From Brassicibacter mesophilus (lineage in GTDB: Bacteria; Bacillota; Clostridia; Tissierellales; Proteiniboraceae), in contig NZ_JBNPXI010000005.1 of the NCBI RefSeq assembly GCF_050433385.1, forward strand, positions 124,001 through 188,000: a stretch of 64,000 bases of DNA, given 5' to 3'. Positions within the stretch are counted from its first letter, which is position 1. Every line of letters starts with the position of its first letter. Under the pieces are notes generated by a model. The model worked only from the letters and a program-made list of their open reading frames with translations, was not told the origin of the DNA and ran no database searches. Positions 33,788 to 42,542 of this stretch are shown here, one piece after another. A program made the translations under genes and the position numbers.

Positions 33788-35434
33788 TTATGCGCCCATA
33801 AACATTTTCATATCATCTTCTACGTTTGTAATTCCGCCGATTCCAAAAGTATCTACAAGAACTTTAGCTACATTTGGTGAAAGGAATGCTGGTAGAGTTG
33901 GTCCTAAGTGAATATTTTTTACACCTAGATATAGTAAAGCTAATAATACAATTACTGCTTTTTGCTCATACCATGCGATGTTATATGAAATAGGAAGTTC
34001 GTTGATATCATTTAATTCAAATACTTCTTTTAATTTTAGAGCTATTACTGCTAATGAATAAGAGTCATTACATTGTCCTGCATCTAGTACTCTTGGAATT
34101 CCACCAATATCTCCTAAGTCTAGCTTATTATATTTGTATTTAGCACAACCTGCTGTTAATATAACAGTATCTTTTGGCAATGCTTGAGCAAATTCAGTAT
34201 AGTAATCTCTTGATTTCATTCTACCATCACAGCCTGCCATAACGAAGAATCTTTTGATTGCTCCTGATTTAACAGCATCCACAACCTTATCTGCTAATCC
34301 TAATACAGTACTGTGTCCGAATCCACCTATTATTTCGCCTTTTTCTATCTCTACTGGAGGTGAACATTTTTTAGCATGCTCGATGAGCTCTGAGAAATCT
34401 TTTTTGCCGTCTGGGCCTGCAGTTATATGCTTTAGACCTTCGAATCCTACAGCACCTGTAGTATATACTCTATCTTTGTAAGAATCTTTTGGTGGAACTA
34501 AACAGTTTGTTGTCAGAAATACTACACCATTAAAGCTATCAAATTCCTTATCTTGCTTCCACCATGCATTTCCATAGTTACCTACAAAATGATCATATTT
34601 TTTGAATGCTGGGTAATAGTGTGCTGGGAGCATTTCACCGTGAGTATATACATCTACTCCAGTACCTTCAGTTTGCTTTAATAATTCTTCGAAGTCTTTT
34701 AGGTCATGACCACTTACTAGTATAGCTGGATTATTTCTAACTCCGATATTGACCTTAGTTATTTCTGGATGTCCATATGTTGAAGTATTTGCTTTATCTA
34801 AAAGGGCCATTACTTCAACACCATATTTTCCACATTCCATAACAAGAGCTACCAACTCGTCTGCAGATAAGCTATTATCTGTAGTTGCAACTAATCCTTT
34901 TTGCATGAAAGCATAAATGTCTTGATTTTCATATCCAAGGTTAATTGCATGTTCAGCGTAGGCTGCCATACCCTTTAATCCATATGTTAAAAGTTCTCTT
35001 AGAGATCGTACATCTTCATTTTCTGTAGCTAATATACCAATATATTTTGCTTTTTCGTCAAATACTTCAATTGAATCTGTATACCATAAAGCAGAATCGT
35101 GTGTTATATCCTCAACACTACCTCCAGCATTTATTACAGCCGTTTTTATTTCATCACGTAATGATAAAGCAGCTTTAATCTTTTGTGTAAATCTCTCACG
35201 GTCAAAGTTAGCATTTGTGATAGTCATGAATAAGCTTTCAACAATAAATTTATCTGCTTTTTCAGTTTTAAGATTTAACTCTCTAGCTTTAAGATTGTAG
35301 AATGAAATTCCTTTAAGTGAGTAAATTAGTAAATCTTGAAGATTTGCTACATCTGAAGTTTTACCACAAACTCCTCTCATTGTACAGCCAGTGCCCTTAG
35401 CTGTTTCTTGACATTGATAACAGAACATACTCAT
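33788..35434 (-). CDS. hcp: Hybrid-cluster protein (hydroxylamine/NO reductase)
   Basis: This 548-residue prismane protein has the N-terminal cluster motif C-x2-C-x8-C-x5-C (CYQCQETAKGTGC...GVC) and C-terminal hybrid-cluster ligands, including GCDGR, TAGCAKYK and the DAGQCNDSY region. It reduces NO or hydroxylamine in nitrosative stress. Three ATGs are close together; the one at 35434 has the best spacing from AAAGGAGG, and 35437 is also possible. The promoter region holds two CRP/FNR-type boxes, as expected for HcpR-type control. Confidence 0.95.
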   Translation of the reverse strand: MSMFCYQCQETAKGTGCTMRGVCGKTSDVANLQDLLIYSLKGISFYNLKARELNLKTEKADKFIVESLFMTITNANFDRERFTQKIKAALSLRDEIKTAVINAGGSVEDITHDSALWYTDSIEVFDEKAKYIGILATENEDVRSLRELLTYGLKGMAAYAEHAINLGYENQDIYAFMQKGLVATTDNSLSADELVALVMECGKYGVEVMALLDKANTSTYGHPEITKVNIGVRNNPAILVSGHDLKDFEELLKQTEGTGVDVYTHGEMLPAHYYPAFKKYDHFVGNYGNAWWKQDKEFDSFNGVVFLTTNCLVPPKDSYKDRVYTTGAVGFEGLKHITAGPDGKKDFSELIEHAKKCSPPVEIEKGEIIGGFGHSTVLGLADKVVDAVKSGAIKRFFVMAGCDGRMKSRDYYTEFAQALPKDTVILTAGCAKYKYNKLDLGDIGGIPRVLDAGQCNDSYSLAVIALKLKEVFELNDINELPISYNIAWYEQKAVIVLLALLYLGVKNIHLGPTLPAFLSPNVAKVLVDTFGIGGITNVEDDMKMFMGA

Positions 35435-35526
35435 CATTTTTCCTCCTTTATATTAAGTAAATATTAAAATGTGCATATTGACTTATTTGTTATATGTATA
35501 TGATATATGATTATAAATAAACAAAC

Positions 35527-35564
35527 TGTGATTGATATCAAAGTAAAATGTGATATATATCACA
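35527..35564 (-). promoter_or_regulatory. Tandem CRP/FNR-type boxes upstream of hcp
   Basis: TGTGATATATATCACA (35549-35564) is a perfect TGTGA-N6-TCACA palindrome, and TGTGATTGATATCAAA (35527-35542) is a near match. They are offset by 22 bp, about two helical turns. On the minus strand TATCAT at 35505-35500 would put the proximal box centre at -41.5, the class II activator position. The same two-box layout occurs upstream of the Fe-S protein at 51330. HcpR-type regulators of hcp genes are reported to use TGTGA-N6-TCACA sites. Confidence 0.7.
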
Positions 35565-35573
35565 AAAAATAGA

Positions 35574-35601
35574 AAGAACTGAAGAAAAGTCTTCAGTTCT
35601 T
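35574..35601 (-). terminator. Intrinsic terminator of the DUF4003 gene
   Basis: AAGAACTGAAGA/TCTTCAGTTCTT (35574-35585 with 35590-35601) reads on the minus strand into a T-rich tail, TTTCTATTTTTT. It overlaps the stop codon of the DUF4003 gene. Confidence 0.8.
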
Positions 35602-36610
35602 AATTACCGCCACTTGCAGTTGTAACAGCAGATGTAGAAGCTATAGCCGCGATTAAGGCAGCATTTTGGGCTTCTATTAAAGTCTCCATACACGTACTTA
35701 TACCTGTTTCTATAATAGTGATATCATGGTGCATATTTTCTAATACTTCAGATATTACAATGATTATTGAAATCATTAGATTAAGGTGCTTGTTCCATCT
35801 AAAACCTTTTTGCTGAGAAAGTATCTCTGTAGCTTCTTTGATATGCTGTATTTCTTCACTTAAATCGGCATCTATTACGGACATAAGTCCTATTTGTGAA
35901 TAGTGAAGTCTTTTTACCTTTAAGCCTTGAGATGTTACGCTATTGTAGAGCTCACAGCATCTATCTATTATAAAATCCCTATTTTCCATTTTAGCCATCA
36001 TTAATATATGAGATAAAAGCTGTAATTCATTTCCTTTCTTAAAGCATCTCTCAGATAGCTTATCATAGTAATACTCTATTTCTTCCATTAGCTCACCTAC
36101 AGGTTCTCTATGCTGAGAAAGTAGAATAGCTGTTGGATAGTCACTGTGAGATGTAAGAAAGAAATGATTACTTTTCATCCCTTTATAAAGCTCCATAGCC
36201 TTATCCAATCTACACTCTAAATCTTCAGATTCAGAGTGAGTATCAGTAGTCATGAGTGCTAAAGCTGAGATTGCAAGATATGGACAGTCTTTAAATCCTT
36301 TATCTATAAGCCTTTCTTGATATTTCATTAGTTTGCCAAAGCTTGATTTAGGATCTTTAAACTTACATATTAAAATTGCAGCTGTTGGAAACCTTTGGTG
36401 CGAGTGAAGAGGAGAAAAAAATCCTGACTCGTCCTTAATGTAATCACTCATTTCTATAAACTCATCTAAATCAAAATCCACATCATTTAAGATGTATACC
36501 AAAGGTATCATCATCAGTATTTGGCTTTGAGCATGCCAGTTTAGTTTTTTGTTTAGATCGTTATAAATATTTAGATACCTCGTTATCTTATGTTCTAACG
36601 AGTCTACCAT
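35600..36610 (-). CDS. DUF4003-family protein
   Basis: This 336-residue, largely helical cytoplasmic protein resembles the DUF4003 family: LMMIPLVYILNDVDFDLDEFIEMSDYIK, FSPLHSHQRFPTAAIL, MKSNHFFLTSHSDYPTAILL and the Ala-rich C-terminal tail (AALIAAIASTSA). Function is unknown. The start is placed at 36610 because GGGAGGA lies eight bases upstream; a longer frame would add 11 residues with no ribosome site. Confidence 0.75.
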   Translation of the reverse strand: MVDSLEHKITRYLNIYNDLNKKLNWHAQSQILMMIPLVYILNDVDFDLDEFIEMSDYIKDESGFFSPLHSHQRFPTAAILICKFKDPKSSFGKLMKYQERLIDKGFKDCPYLAISALALMTTDTHSESEDLECRLDKAMELYKGMKSNHFFLTSHSDYPTAILLSQHREPVGELMEEIEYYYDKLSERCFKKGNELQLLSHILMMAKMENRDFIIDRCCELYNSVTSQGLKVKRLHYSQIGLMSVIDADLSEEIQHIKEATEILSQQKGFRWNKHLNLMISIIIVISEVLENMHHDITIIETGISTCMETLIEAQNAALIAAIASTSAVTTASGGN

Positions 36611-36674
36611 ATAAAAGTCCTCCCTTAATACAAATATAATCATACATATTATATCACATATAAAATAATAGTCA

Positions 36675-37517
36675 TTATTTTATAATAGACTTTGACAAAA
36701 ATTCTCTGTCGCATTCTTCTACAATTTTACTGCTTGGAGCCATAACATACAACACAAAGGTAGAGTTATATTTGTCAATGTATTTTGCATAGATTCTACC
36801 TTTAAGTGTGACAGCAGGAAAATCATCTTTAGGATAGTATGCTTTATTTGGCTTCCCATACTGTATATAACCACTATACTTATTATTATATTTATGCATA
36901 GGACTATTGGTCGTAATTGTCGAGTCAACCTTAGTCCAACCATCCAACCCTATATATTTTATGTTTTCTTCAATATTATCAATATGAGTATCAAAAACAA
37001 TTTTGTTTTTAGCACATCCAATAGAAGGTAAGACTAGTACAGTTTGATCATATTTAGGTACTAGGGTTAGCATATCTGTATCTATTTTTCCATTGCTTTT
37101 GAATCCATACATATTGTCTGGATTTTCATTATCGTGAATTATATATCCCCCGTAAAAGCTGCTGTAATATTCAGAATTAGGGTTATAGTATGCTGAACAG
37201 CCTTTTAATGTTTCAAGGTGACCAAAACTATATAAAACAGTAAACGATAAATCTCGATTAGTAAAGTTAGAAAAGCCTTCATCATCATTAAAGGTCATGA
37301 CAAAAGGATACCAGTCAGGCTTTGAAGTACTATTTCCACCTGGTATATAAAAATTAATGTCTTTTTTATAAAGTATGCTGTTTACCTTGTGCAGATAACT
37401 ATATGGATACATAACGGCATAGCTTCTAAAAGAATAATATAAAGGAGTTTTACTAAAAATAAAAGCAGTTAAAAATATGATACAGGTTATTAAAGCAAAT
37501 TTTTTGATTTTTCTCAT
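36675..37517 (-). CDS. Membrane-anchored extracellular protein of unknown function
   Basis: I do not recognise this 280-residue protein. A basic MRKIKK start and one hydrophobic segment (about 6-23) anchor it, and the rest is a Tyr/Asn/Ser-rich outer domain of about 255 residues with three cysteines. The start at 37517 is preferred to the ATG at 37532, because GGATGTGAT sits just upstream of it while the longer version has no ribosome site. It precedes the DUF4003 gene on the same strand after 64 bases. Confidence 0.6.
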   Translation of the reverse strand: MRKIKKFALITCIIFLTAFIFSKTPLYYSFRSYAVMYPYSYLHKVNSILYKKDINFYIPGGNSTSKPDWYPFVMTFNDDEGFSNFTNRDLSFTVLYSFGHLETLKGCSAYYNPNSEYYSSFYGGYIIHDNENPDNMYGFKSNGKIDTDMLTLVPKYDQTVLVLPSIGCAKNKIVFDTHIDNIEENIKYIGLDGWTKVDSTITTNSPMHKYNNKYSGYIQYGKPNKAYYPKDDFPAVTLKGRIYAKYIDKYNSTFVLYVMAPSSKIVEECDREFLSKSIIK

Positions 37518-37752
37518 GAATATCACATCCAAATAAATATTATATTTATTTTTTATAACATATATGCAATTGTTTTCATTAAAAAATTATGCAAAACTAT
37601 ATCGTTAATTATGTTTTTGAAAATGCATTAGCGAAATGAATCTTGAGAATTTTTAATATTTTATTCAAATAAGATGTGTTTTAATAAAAAGATTTTTATC
37701 CTATAAAAATAGGGTATATTTTTAGTAAAGATTTAGCAAGGGGGTAGTAAAA

Positions 37753-38286
37753 GTGAATATATATACTAAAACCGGTGATAAAGGTCAAACTAGCTTATTT
37801 GACAGTAAAAGAGTTGATAAAGACGACTTAAGAGTTGAAAGCTACGGAACAGTCGATGAACTTAATTCTTTCTTAGGACTTTCAAAAAATTATATTGAAG
37901 ATAAGGAAGTATATGAACTAATTAATACAATTCAGAGGAAGTTATTTGATGTTGGAGCTGAACTTGCAACAAGCGATCTAAATAAGAGGCCGATATCAAT
38001 TACTGAAGAAGATGTTATTTTACTAGAGAATAAGATAGACAAATACATGACAGCTTTTAAAAAGCCTGATCACTTTGTAATACCTGGAGCTGGAAAATCG
38101 TCTGGTTTTCTTCATGTAGCTAGAACAATTTGCAGGAGGGCAGAGAGAAGAATAATATCATTGTCCAAGGATGTTGAAGTTAATTCACACCTAATAAAAT
38201 ATGTAAATAGATTATCAGACCTCATATATACTTTAGCCAGATATACAGAAGAAGGGTTCGAAGAAGTTGAATTTAGCAAAAAATAA
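37753..38286 (+). CDS. PduO-type ATP:cob(I)alamin adenosyltransferase
   Basis: This 177-residue enzyme converts cob(I)alamin to adenosylcobalamin. It has the N-terminal YTKTGDKGQTSLFDSKRVDKDD ATP-binding loop, YGTVDELNSFLGLS, the FVIPGAGKSSGFLHVARTICRRAERR helix and the C-terminal NRLSDLIYTLARY motif. The start is GTG with AGGGGGT upstream. No cobalamin riboswitch or B12-dependent enzyme is adjacent, so the user pathway lies elsewhere. Confidence 0.93.
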   Translation: MNIYTKTGDKGQTSLFDSKRVDKDDLRVESYGTVDELNSFLGLSKNYIEDKEVYELINTIQRKLFDVGAELATSDLNKRPISITEEDVILLENKIDKYMTAFKKPDHFVIPGAGKSSGFLHVARTICRRAERRIISLSKDVEVNSHLIKYVNRLSDLIYTLARYTEEGFEEVEFSKK

Positions 38287-38314
38287 AATAGCAGGATATC
38301 CTGCTATTTTATTT
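38281..38314. terminator. Bidirectional terminator, perfect 34-bp palindrome
   Basis: Arms AAATAAAATAGCAGGAT and ATCCTGCTATTTTATTT abut to form a perfect 17-bp stem overlapping the stop of the adenosyltransferase gene and the end of the converging DUF5362 gene. Confidence 0.85.
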
Positions 38315-38699
38315 AATAGAAACCACCCATTTGATTCATAAATGTAGCCATAAATACACTACCAAGTACTATACCTAAAACAACAAGAGCTAAGCTAACG
38401 ATTATTAGAATACCTTGAATTTTTAGGTAAGATCCCATACTTTCGAAAATGCCATTCACTTCCATTGCATCTCCCGTTAAGTACTTATCTACTGAAGTTT
38501 TTGTGTTTCTAAGTTTTACTCCTAAGATAATAGTTATGATTCCAGGAATAAGTGAAATACCTAAAGTAAATATTGCTGAAAGGCATGTTAGTGCCCCTGA
38601 GATTATTGTCATAATACCAACAAAACCAGCCCATTTACTAAGCGTTTCAAGTATAGTTTTATCTGGAGTAGCATATGAAGTTTGATTTAAGTTATCCAT
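38313..38699 (-). CDS. DUF5362-like small membrane protein
   Basis: This 128-residue protein has a short polar N-terminus and three hydrophobic segments (about 25-45, 48-62 and 92-118), resembling DUF5362-type proteins. Function is unknown. The ATG at 38699 follows AAGGAGGTGG and is preferred to the upstream frame, which would include that ribosome site in the coding region. Confidence 0.65.
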   Translation of the reverse strand: MDNLNQTSYATPDKTILETLSKWAGFVGIMTIISGALTCLSAIFTLGISLIPGIITIILGVKLRNTKTSVDKYLTGDAMEVNGIFESMGSYLKIQGILIIVSLALVVLGIVLGSVFMATFMNQMGGFY

Positions 38700-38890
38700 T
38701 TTTCCACCTCCTTCTATATTGGAATTATATAATATTTTTATCAAGCTAAGCAATAGGAATTAAGTCTTTATACTTTATTCTTTAATGGATACTAACACTA
38801 GCTATCTGAATAAAAAATATTTTTTAAACCATTATAATAGTATGATAAACATACTTTTGCTATGTCAATATATCTTATAGGGGTGTATAA

Positions 38891-40306
38891 ATGAACAGTG
38901 CATTTACTGACTTTCAAGATAAAAGAATGGATATATTTAAAGAAATTGTCAAGCAAAGCTGGAATGCTTTGCAAAGTATAGATTTAAACAAACTAGAAGA
39001 CCGCATAAAAGCCAAATATGGGTTTAATGATGAAGATAGACCATTTATTAGAGATCATATAAGGCTAGCAATGGGATTAAATACAAGAGGAGACGTAGAG
39101 TTCTCTGATGAGGTAGATTTGACAAAGAATTTAAAATCAGTGGATGGTCCAATTATAGCTAAAATAAATGGTGCGTGCCAATACTGTGATGAAAATATAG
39201 AGGATAATGAATGCTATGAATCCTGTCTGTATGAAGCTCACATATATAGAAGAAGTGAAGGACCAGTTATTGAAAACAATAAATGCTTAAGTTGCGGGCA
39301 ATGCGTTTCAAGCTGTTCATTCGGTGCCATAGCAGACAAAATAGAATTTGTACCACTAATAGATATTCTAAAAAATAAAGAAGAAAAAGTATTCGCTGCA
39401 GCTGCCCCTTCTATAGCTGGACAGTTTGGTGATAATATTAGTTTGGGCCAATTAAGAACTGCACTTAAACTAATTGGTTTTGAGGATATGGTAGAAGTAG
39501 CATTATTTGCAGATATATTGACTATTAAAGAAGCATATGAATTTAACCATTTAGTCAAAAGCGAAAATGACTTTTTTATCACTAGCTGCTGTTGTCCTGT
39601 ATGGGTAAACATGGTTGAAAAGCATTACCACAAGCTAATGGATAGTATGGTTCCATCAATATCTCCAATGGTTGCTGCTGGAAGAATACTAAAAATATTA
39701 TATCCTGGTTCTAAAGTTGTATTTATAGGACCTTGTATAGCAAAAAAGGCTGAGGCAAAGGAAGATAAATTTAAGGAAGATATTGATTTTGTTCTCACAT
39801 ATAGAGAATTAAGAGAGGTCTTTAATGCTCTGGAAATAAGGCTAGAAGATCTTCCAGGTGATGATAAGGATCAAGCATCTTATGGAGGAAGAGTATATGC
39901 AAGAACTGGAGGAGTAAGCTTCTCGGTGAAAACAGCAGTTAATAGAATAGCACCTAGAAGACTTATAAAATTTAATCCAAAGAGAGTAGATGGTGTGACA
40001 GAATGTAAGCATATATTAGATGAGCTTACGAGCCAAAAGGTTAATGCAAACTTCATAGAAGGTATGGGATGCAAGGGTGGATGCGTAGGGGGACCAAGAA
40101 CAAACATTGATGTTGAAAAGGGTACTAAAATTGCTAATGATGTGGGTGAAGATTCACTAATAATGACCCCATTTGATAATGTAAATGTGACAAAAATATT
40201 AACAGGATTAGGGCTACATAATTTAGATAATATTTTGGAAGATAAAAATATATCTAAAATTTTAGCTAGACAAAAGTATGAAATTCACAAAAACAACAAA
40301 TTGTAG
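38891..40306 (+). CDS. Monomeric [FeFe]-hydrogenase (group B-like) with a TSCCCP active-site loop
   Basis: This 471-residue protein has an N-terminal helical region (1-90), two [4Fe-4S] motifs (C96, C99, C108, C112 and C132, C135, C138, C142), then the H-cluster domain. H-cluster ligands are C235 (L1, TSCCCPVW at 231-238), C282 (L2, GPCIAKK), and C394 and C398 (L3, EGMGCKGGC). The proton-relay Cys is kept (C234), so it is probably catalytic and not a sensory HydS type. The extra Cys (C233) matches the TSCCCP loop linked to O2 protection in CbA5H of C. beijerinckii. Electron partners are not encoded nearby. Confidence 0.9.
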   Translation: MNSAFTDFQDKRMDIFKEIVKQSWNALQSIDLNKLEDRIKAKYGFNDEDRPFIRDHIRLAMGLNTRGDVEFSDEVDLTKNLKSVDGPIIAKINGACQYCDENIEDNECYESCLYEAHIYRRSEGPVIENNKCLSCGQCVSSCSFGAIADKIEFVPLIDILKNKEEKVFAAAAPSIAGQFGDNISLGQLRTALKLIGFEDMVEVALFADILTIKEAYEFNHLVKSENDFFITSCCCPVWVNMVEKHYHKLMDSMVPSISPMVAAGRILKILYPGSKVVFIGPCIAKKAEAKEDKFKEDIDFVLTYRELREVFNALEIRLEDLPGDDKDQASYGGRVYARTGGVSFSVKTAVNRIAPRRLIKFNPKRVDGVTECKHILDELTSQKVNANFIEGMGCKGGCVGGPRTNIDVEKGTKIANDVGEDSLIMTPFDNVNVTKILTGLGLHNLDNILEDKNISKILARQKYEIHKNNKL

Positions 40307-40386
40307 GAAGAAATTACAACTTTTGTCCTAAATATAAAATATGTAATACACAAACAAATATTCTATGATATAATACAGTAAAGCAT

Positions 40387-40428
40387 TTTAAATTCAATTT
40401 TGTATCGTTTAATACAATAGAATTTAAA
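40387..40428 (+). promoter_or_regulatory. Inverted repeat upstream of the PAS-SpoIIE gene
   Basis: TTTAAATTC (40387-40395) pairs with GAATTTAAA (40420-40428), extended inward by ATTTTGTAT/ATACAAT with a two-base bulge. The right arm abuts the GGGGG ribosome site. It lies after a TATAAT-like box near 40371. It could be an operator or an RNA hairpin that masks the ribosome site. Confidence 0.45.
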
Positions 40429-40440
40429 GAGGGGGAAAAT

Positions 40441-41565
40441 ATGCTACAAGAGAGTAGAAGTACTTTATTGCATGAAAAAATAAAAAGTCATAGAAGGCTT
40501 ACTTTTGACATCCTAGATGGTATGGTAGATTGGGTTAGAGTTATAGATAACAATGGTATAATAATCTACGCCAATAAATCTATGGAAGAAGCTTTAGGAA
40601 AGGATATTGTTGGCACAAGGTGTTACTCTGCCCTAGGCAAAAGTTGTGCATGTAAAAGATGTATTACTGAAACTACTATAAGCACAGGACAGATAGCAGA
40701 AAAGGAAGAGATTATTGGTGATAGAATTTTTTCGGTGAAAAGTTCCCCTGTAAGAGATTTAAATGATAACATTTATGCTGCCGTTGAAGTATTTAGAGAT
40801 GTGACTAGAGAAAGAAAACTAGAAAAAGAAATCTTAAAAAGGAACGAAAAGATGAGCAAGGATCTTTTCTTTGCTAGAACAATACAAAAGAAAGTACTGC
40901 CACAAAAAGGTGATTTCGGGCCTTTCAGAGTGGATTATTCCTATAAGCCATCAGAGATGCTAAGCGGTGATATATTTGATATATATAGAATTGATGATAA
41001 CCATACAGGTATATATATAAGCGATGTTGTAGGACATGGTATAACTGCAGCAATAATGACTATGTTTATAAGACAAACTATTAAAGCCATAAAATATGAA
41101 TACTTAAGTCCTAGTAAAGCTATAAGCGAGCTTCATAAAAGATTTCTTGACTTAAATTTAGATGACGATAAGTATTTTACAATATTCTATGGAGTTTTTG
41201 ATAATCGAGATAATAGCTTTAGATATACCAATGGAGGTCATAATTGTATACCATTACATTTTCGAGAGAATAAGGTTGAGCTTTTAGAAGCTAAAGGATA
41301 CCCTATAACATACCTTTTCAATAACATTGAGTATGAAGAACAATGTGTTATATTAGGGAAGGGTGATTCAATTCTATTCTATACTGATGGAGTCATAGAA
41401 GCCAGAAATGAAGAAGGAGAGTTTTTTGGATTAAACAGATTGGTTGATATAGTTAAGAATTCTGATGAAGAGAATTTAATTACTGAGATTGAAAATAATG
41501 TCGATAGATTTAATCAGCAAGAACTTGATGACGACTTTGCGCTACTCAAAATAAAGGTAATATAA
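40441..41565 (+). CDS. PAS domain-SpoIIE/RsbU-type PP2C phosphatase
   Basis: This 374-residue protein has a PAS domain (about 20-125), a short coiled coil (125-150) and a PPM phosphatase domain (about 155-374). Metal-binding acidic residues are intact: SGDIFDIY, DVVGHG, TNGGHN and FYTDGVIEARN. The PAS domain carries four close cysteines (C61, C69, C71, C74), suggesting a cluster or thiol switch. Such phosphatases usually dephosphorylate an anti-sigma-factor antagonist; no rsbV/rsbW genes are nearby. It lies 134 bases downstream of the hydrogenase gene on the same strand. Confidence 0.88.
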   Translation: MLQESRSTLLHEKIKSHRRLTFDILDGMVDWVRVIDNNGIIIYANKSMEEALGKDIVGTRCYSALGKSCACKRCITETTISTGQIAEKEEIIGDRIFSVKSSPVRDLNDNIYAAVEVFRDVTRERKLEKEILKRNEKMSKDLFFARTIQKKVLPQKGDFGPFRVDYSYKPSEMLSGDIFDIYRIDDNHTGIYISDVVGHGITAAIMTMFIRQTIKAIKYEYLSPSKAISELHKRFLDLNLDDDKYFTIFYGVFDNRDNSFRYTNGGHNCIPLHFRENKVELLEAKGYPITYLFNNIEYEEQCVILGKGDSILFYTDGVIEARNEEGEFFGLNRLVDIVKNSDEENLITEIENNVDRFNQQELDDDFALLKIKVI

Positions 41566-41573
41566 CGCATTAC

Positions 41574-41598
41574 AACCAGGCTTAAGCCTGGTTTTTTT
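41574..41598 (+). terminator. Intrinsic terminator of the PAS-SpoIIE gene
   Basis: The palindrome AACCAGGCTTAAGCCTGGTT (41574-41593) is followed by TTTTT eight bases after the stop codon. Confidence 0.9.
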
Positions 41599-41680
41599 AG
41601 TATAAAAAAAACTCTTGACACTTTCTGTATAAAAATGTAATATATTTTATCATTGATTCTTTTTTTGGGAAGGTGAAATA

Positions 41681-42493
41681 GTGAATATAGTATCATTTAA
41701 TGCGTATAGAACTATAGGAATACCGGGAGCAACATATATAAAGCCAGAAAATATTTTTAGAGAAATAGACAAGATTAAAGATGCAGATTATATACTGTTT
41801 CCTGAGTACTGGCAAGTAAATTTATTAGTATATAGTCTTAATAAAAGAATATTTCCAAATGTCAACACATATCATCTTGGTCATAACAAAATAGAAATGA
41901 CTAGAGGATTAATGGCCTCTTTTCCTCAGAATGTACCATACACAAGGATAATGAGTTCAGGTGACTCGACTATAGATATAGTTGAAGAAGAGTTTGGATA
42001 TCCATGTGTTGCTAAAGAATCAAAAAATTCAATGGGACAAGGAGTATTTCTTATTCAGAATCGAAAGGAATTAAGAAGCTATATAGAGAACAATGATACT
42101 TTATATATACAAGAAAAACTTCCTATTGATAGAGACTTAAGAGTGGTATATGTCGGAAACAAAGTGGTTTCAGCCTATTGGAGAATAGCGCAAGAAGGAA
42201 GCTTTCATAATAATATTGCAAAAGGGGGAAGCTATAGCTTTGAAAATATTCCTAATGAAGCTATTATTCTAGTTGATAAGATCGCTAAAACACTAGGTAT
42301 AAATCATGCTGGATTTGATGTAGTAGTAGTCGGAGATAGGTACTACATTTTAGAATTTAATGTACTGTTTGGGAATGAGGGGCTAAGACATCAAGGAATA
42401 TCTGTAGAGAAATTGATTTATGAATATATTATGTCTGACTTTAGCCCGCCTCAACCTACACGTCCGGATTTGGGAGGTAAAAGAGCATCTTAA
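41681..42493 (+). CDS. RimK-like ATP-grasp ligase
   Basis: This 270-residue ATP-grasp protein has PCVAKESKNSMGQGVFLI (ATP-binding Lys and glycine loop), YIQEKLPIDRDLRVVYVG and the metal-binding FNVLFGNEG near the C-terminus. It resembles RimK-type carboxylate-amine ligases, but the substrate is unknown and the usual N-terminal domain is short. The start is GTG with GGAAGGTGA upstream. It sits alone between two terminators. Confidence 0.75.
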   Translation: MNIVSFNAYRTIGIPGATYIKPENIFREIDKIKDADYILFPEYWQVNLLVYSLNKRIFPNVNTYHLGHNKIEMTRGLMASFPQNVPYTRIMSSGDSTIDIVEEEFGYPCVAKESKNSMGQGVFLIQNRKELRSYIENNDTLYIQEKLPIDRDLRVVYVGNKVVSAYWRIAQEGSFHNNIAKGGSYSFENIPNEAIILVDKIAKTLGINHAGFDVVVVGDRYYILEFNVLFGNEGLRHQGISVEKLIYEYIMSDFSPPQPTRPDLGGKRAS

Positions 42494-42520
42494 GGACTGG
42501 AACACCAGTCCTTTTTTTTA
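42492..42520 (+). terminator. Intrinsic terminator of the ATP-grasp gene
   Basis: AAGGACTGG/CCAGTCCTT (42492-42500 with 42505-42513) with loop AACA, followed by a run of Ts; it overlaps the stop codon. Confidence 0.9.
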
Positions 42521-42542
42521 TATAATGGGGTAGGGTGAAAAT

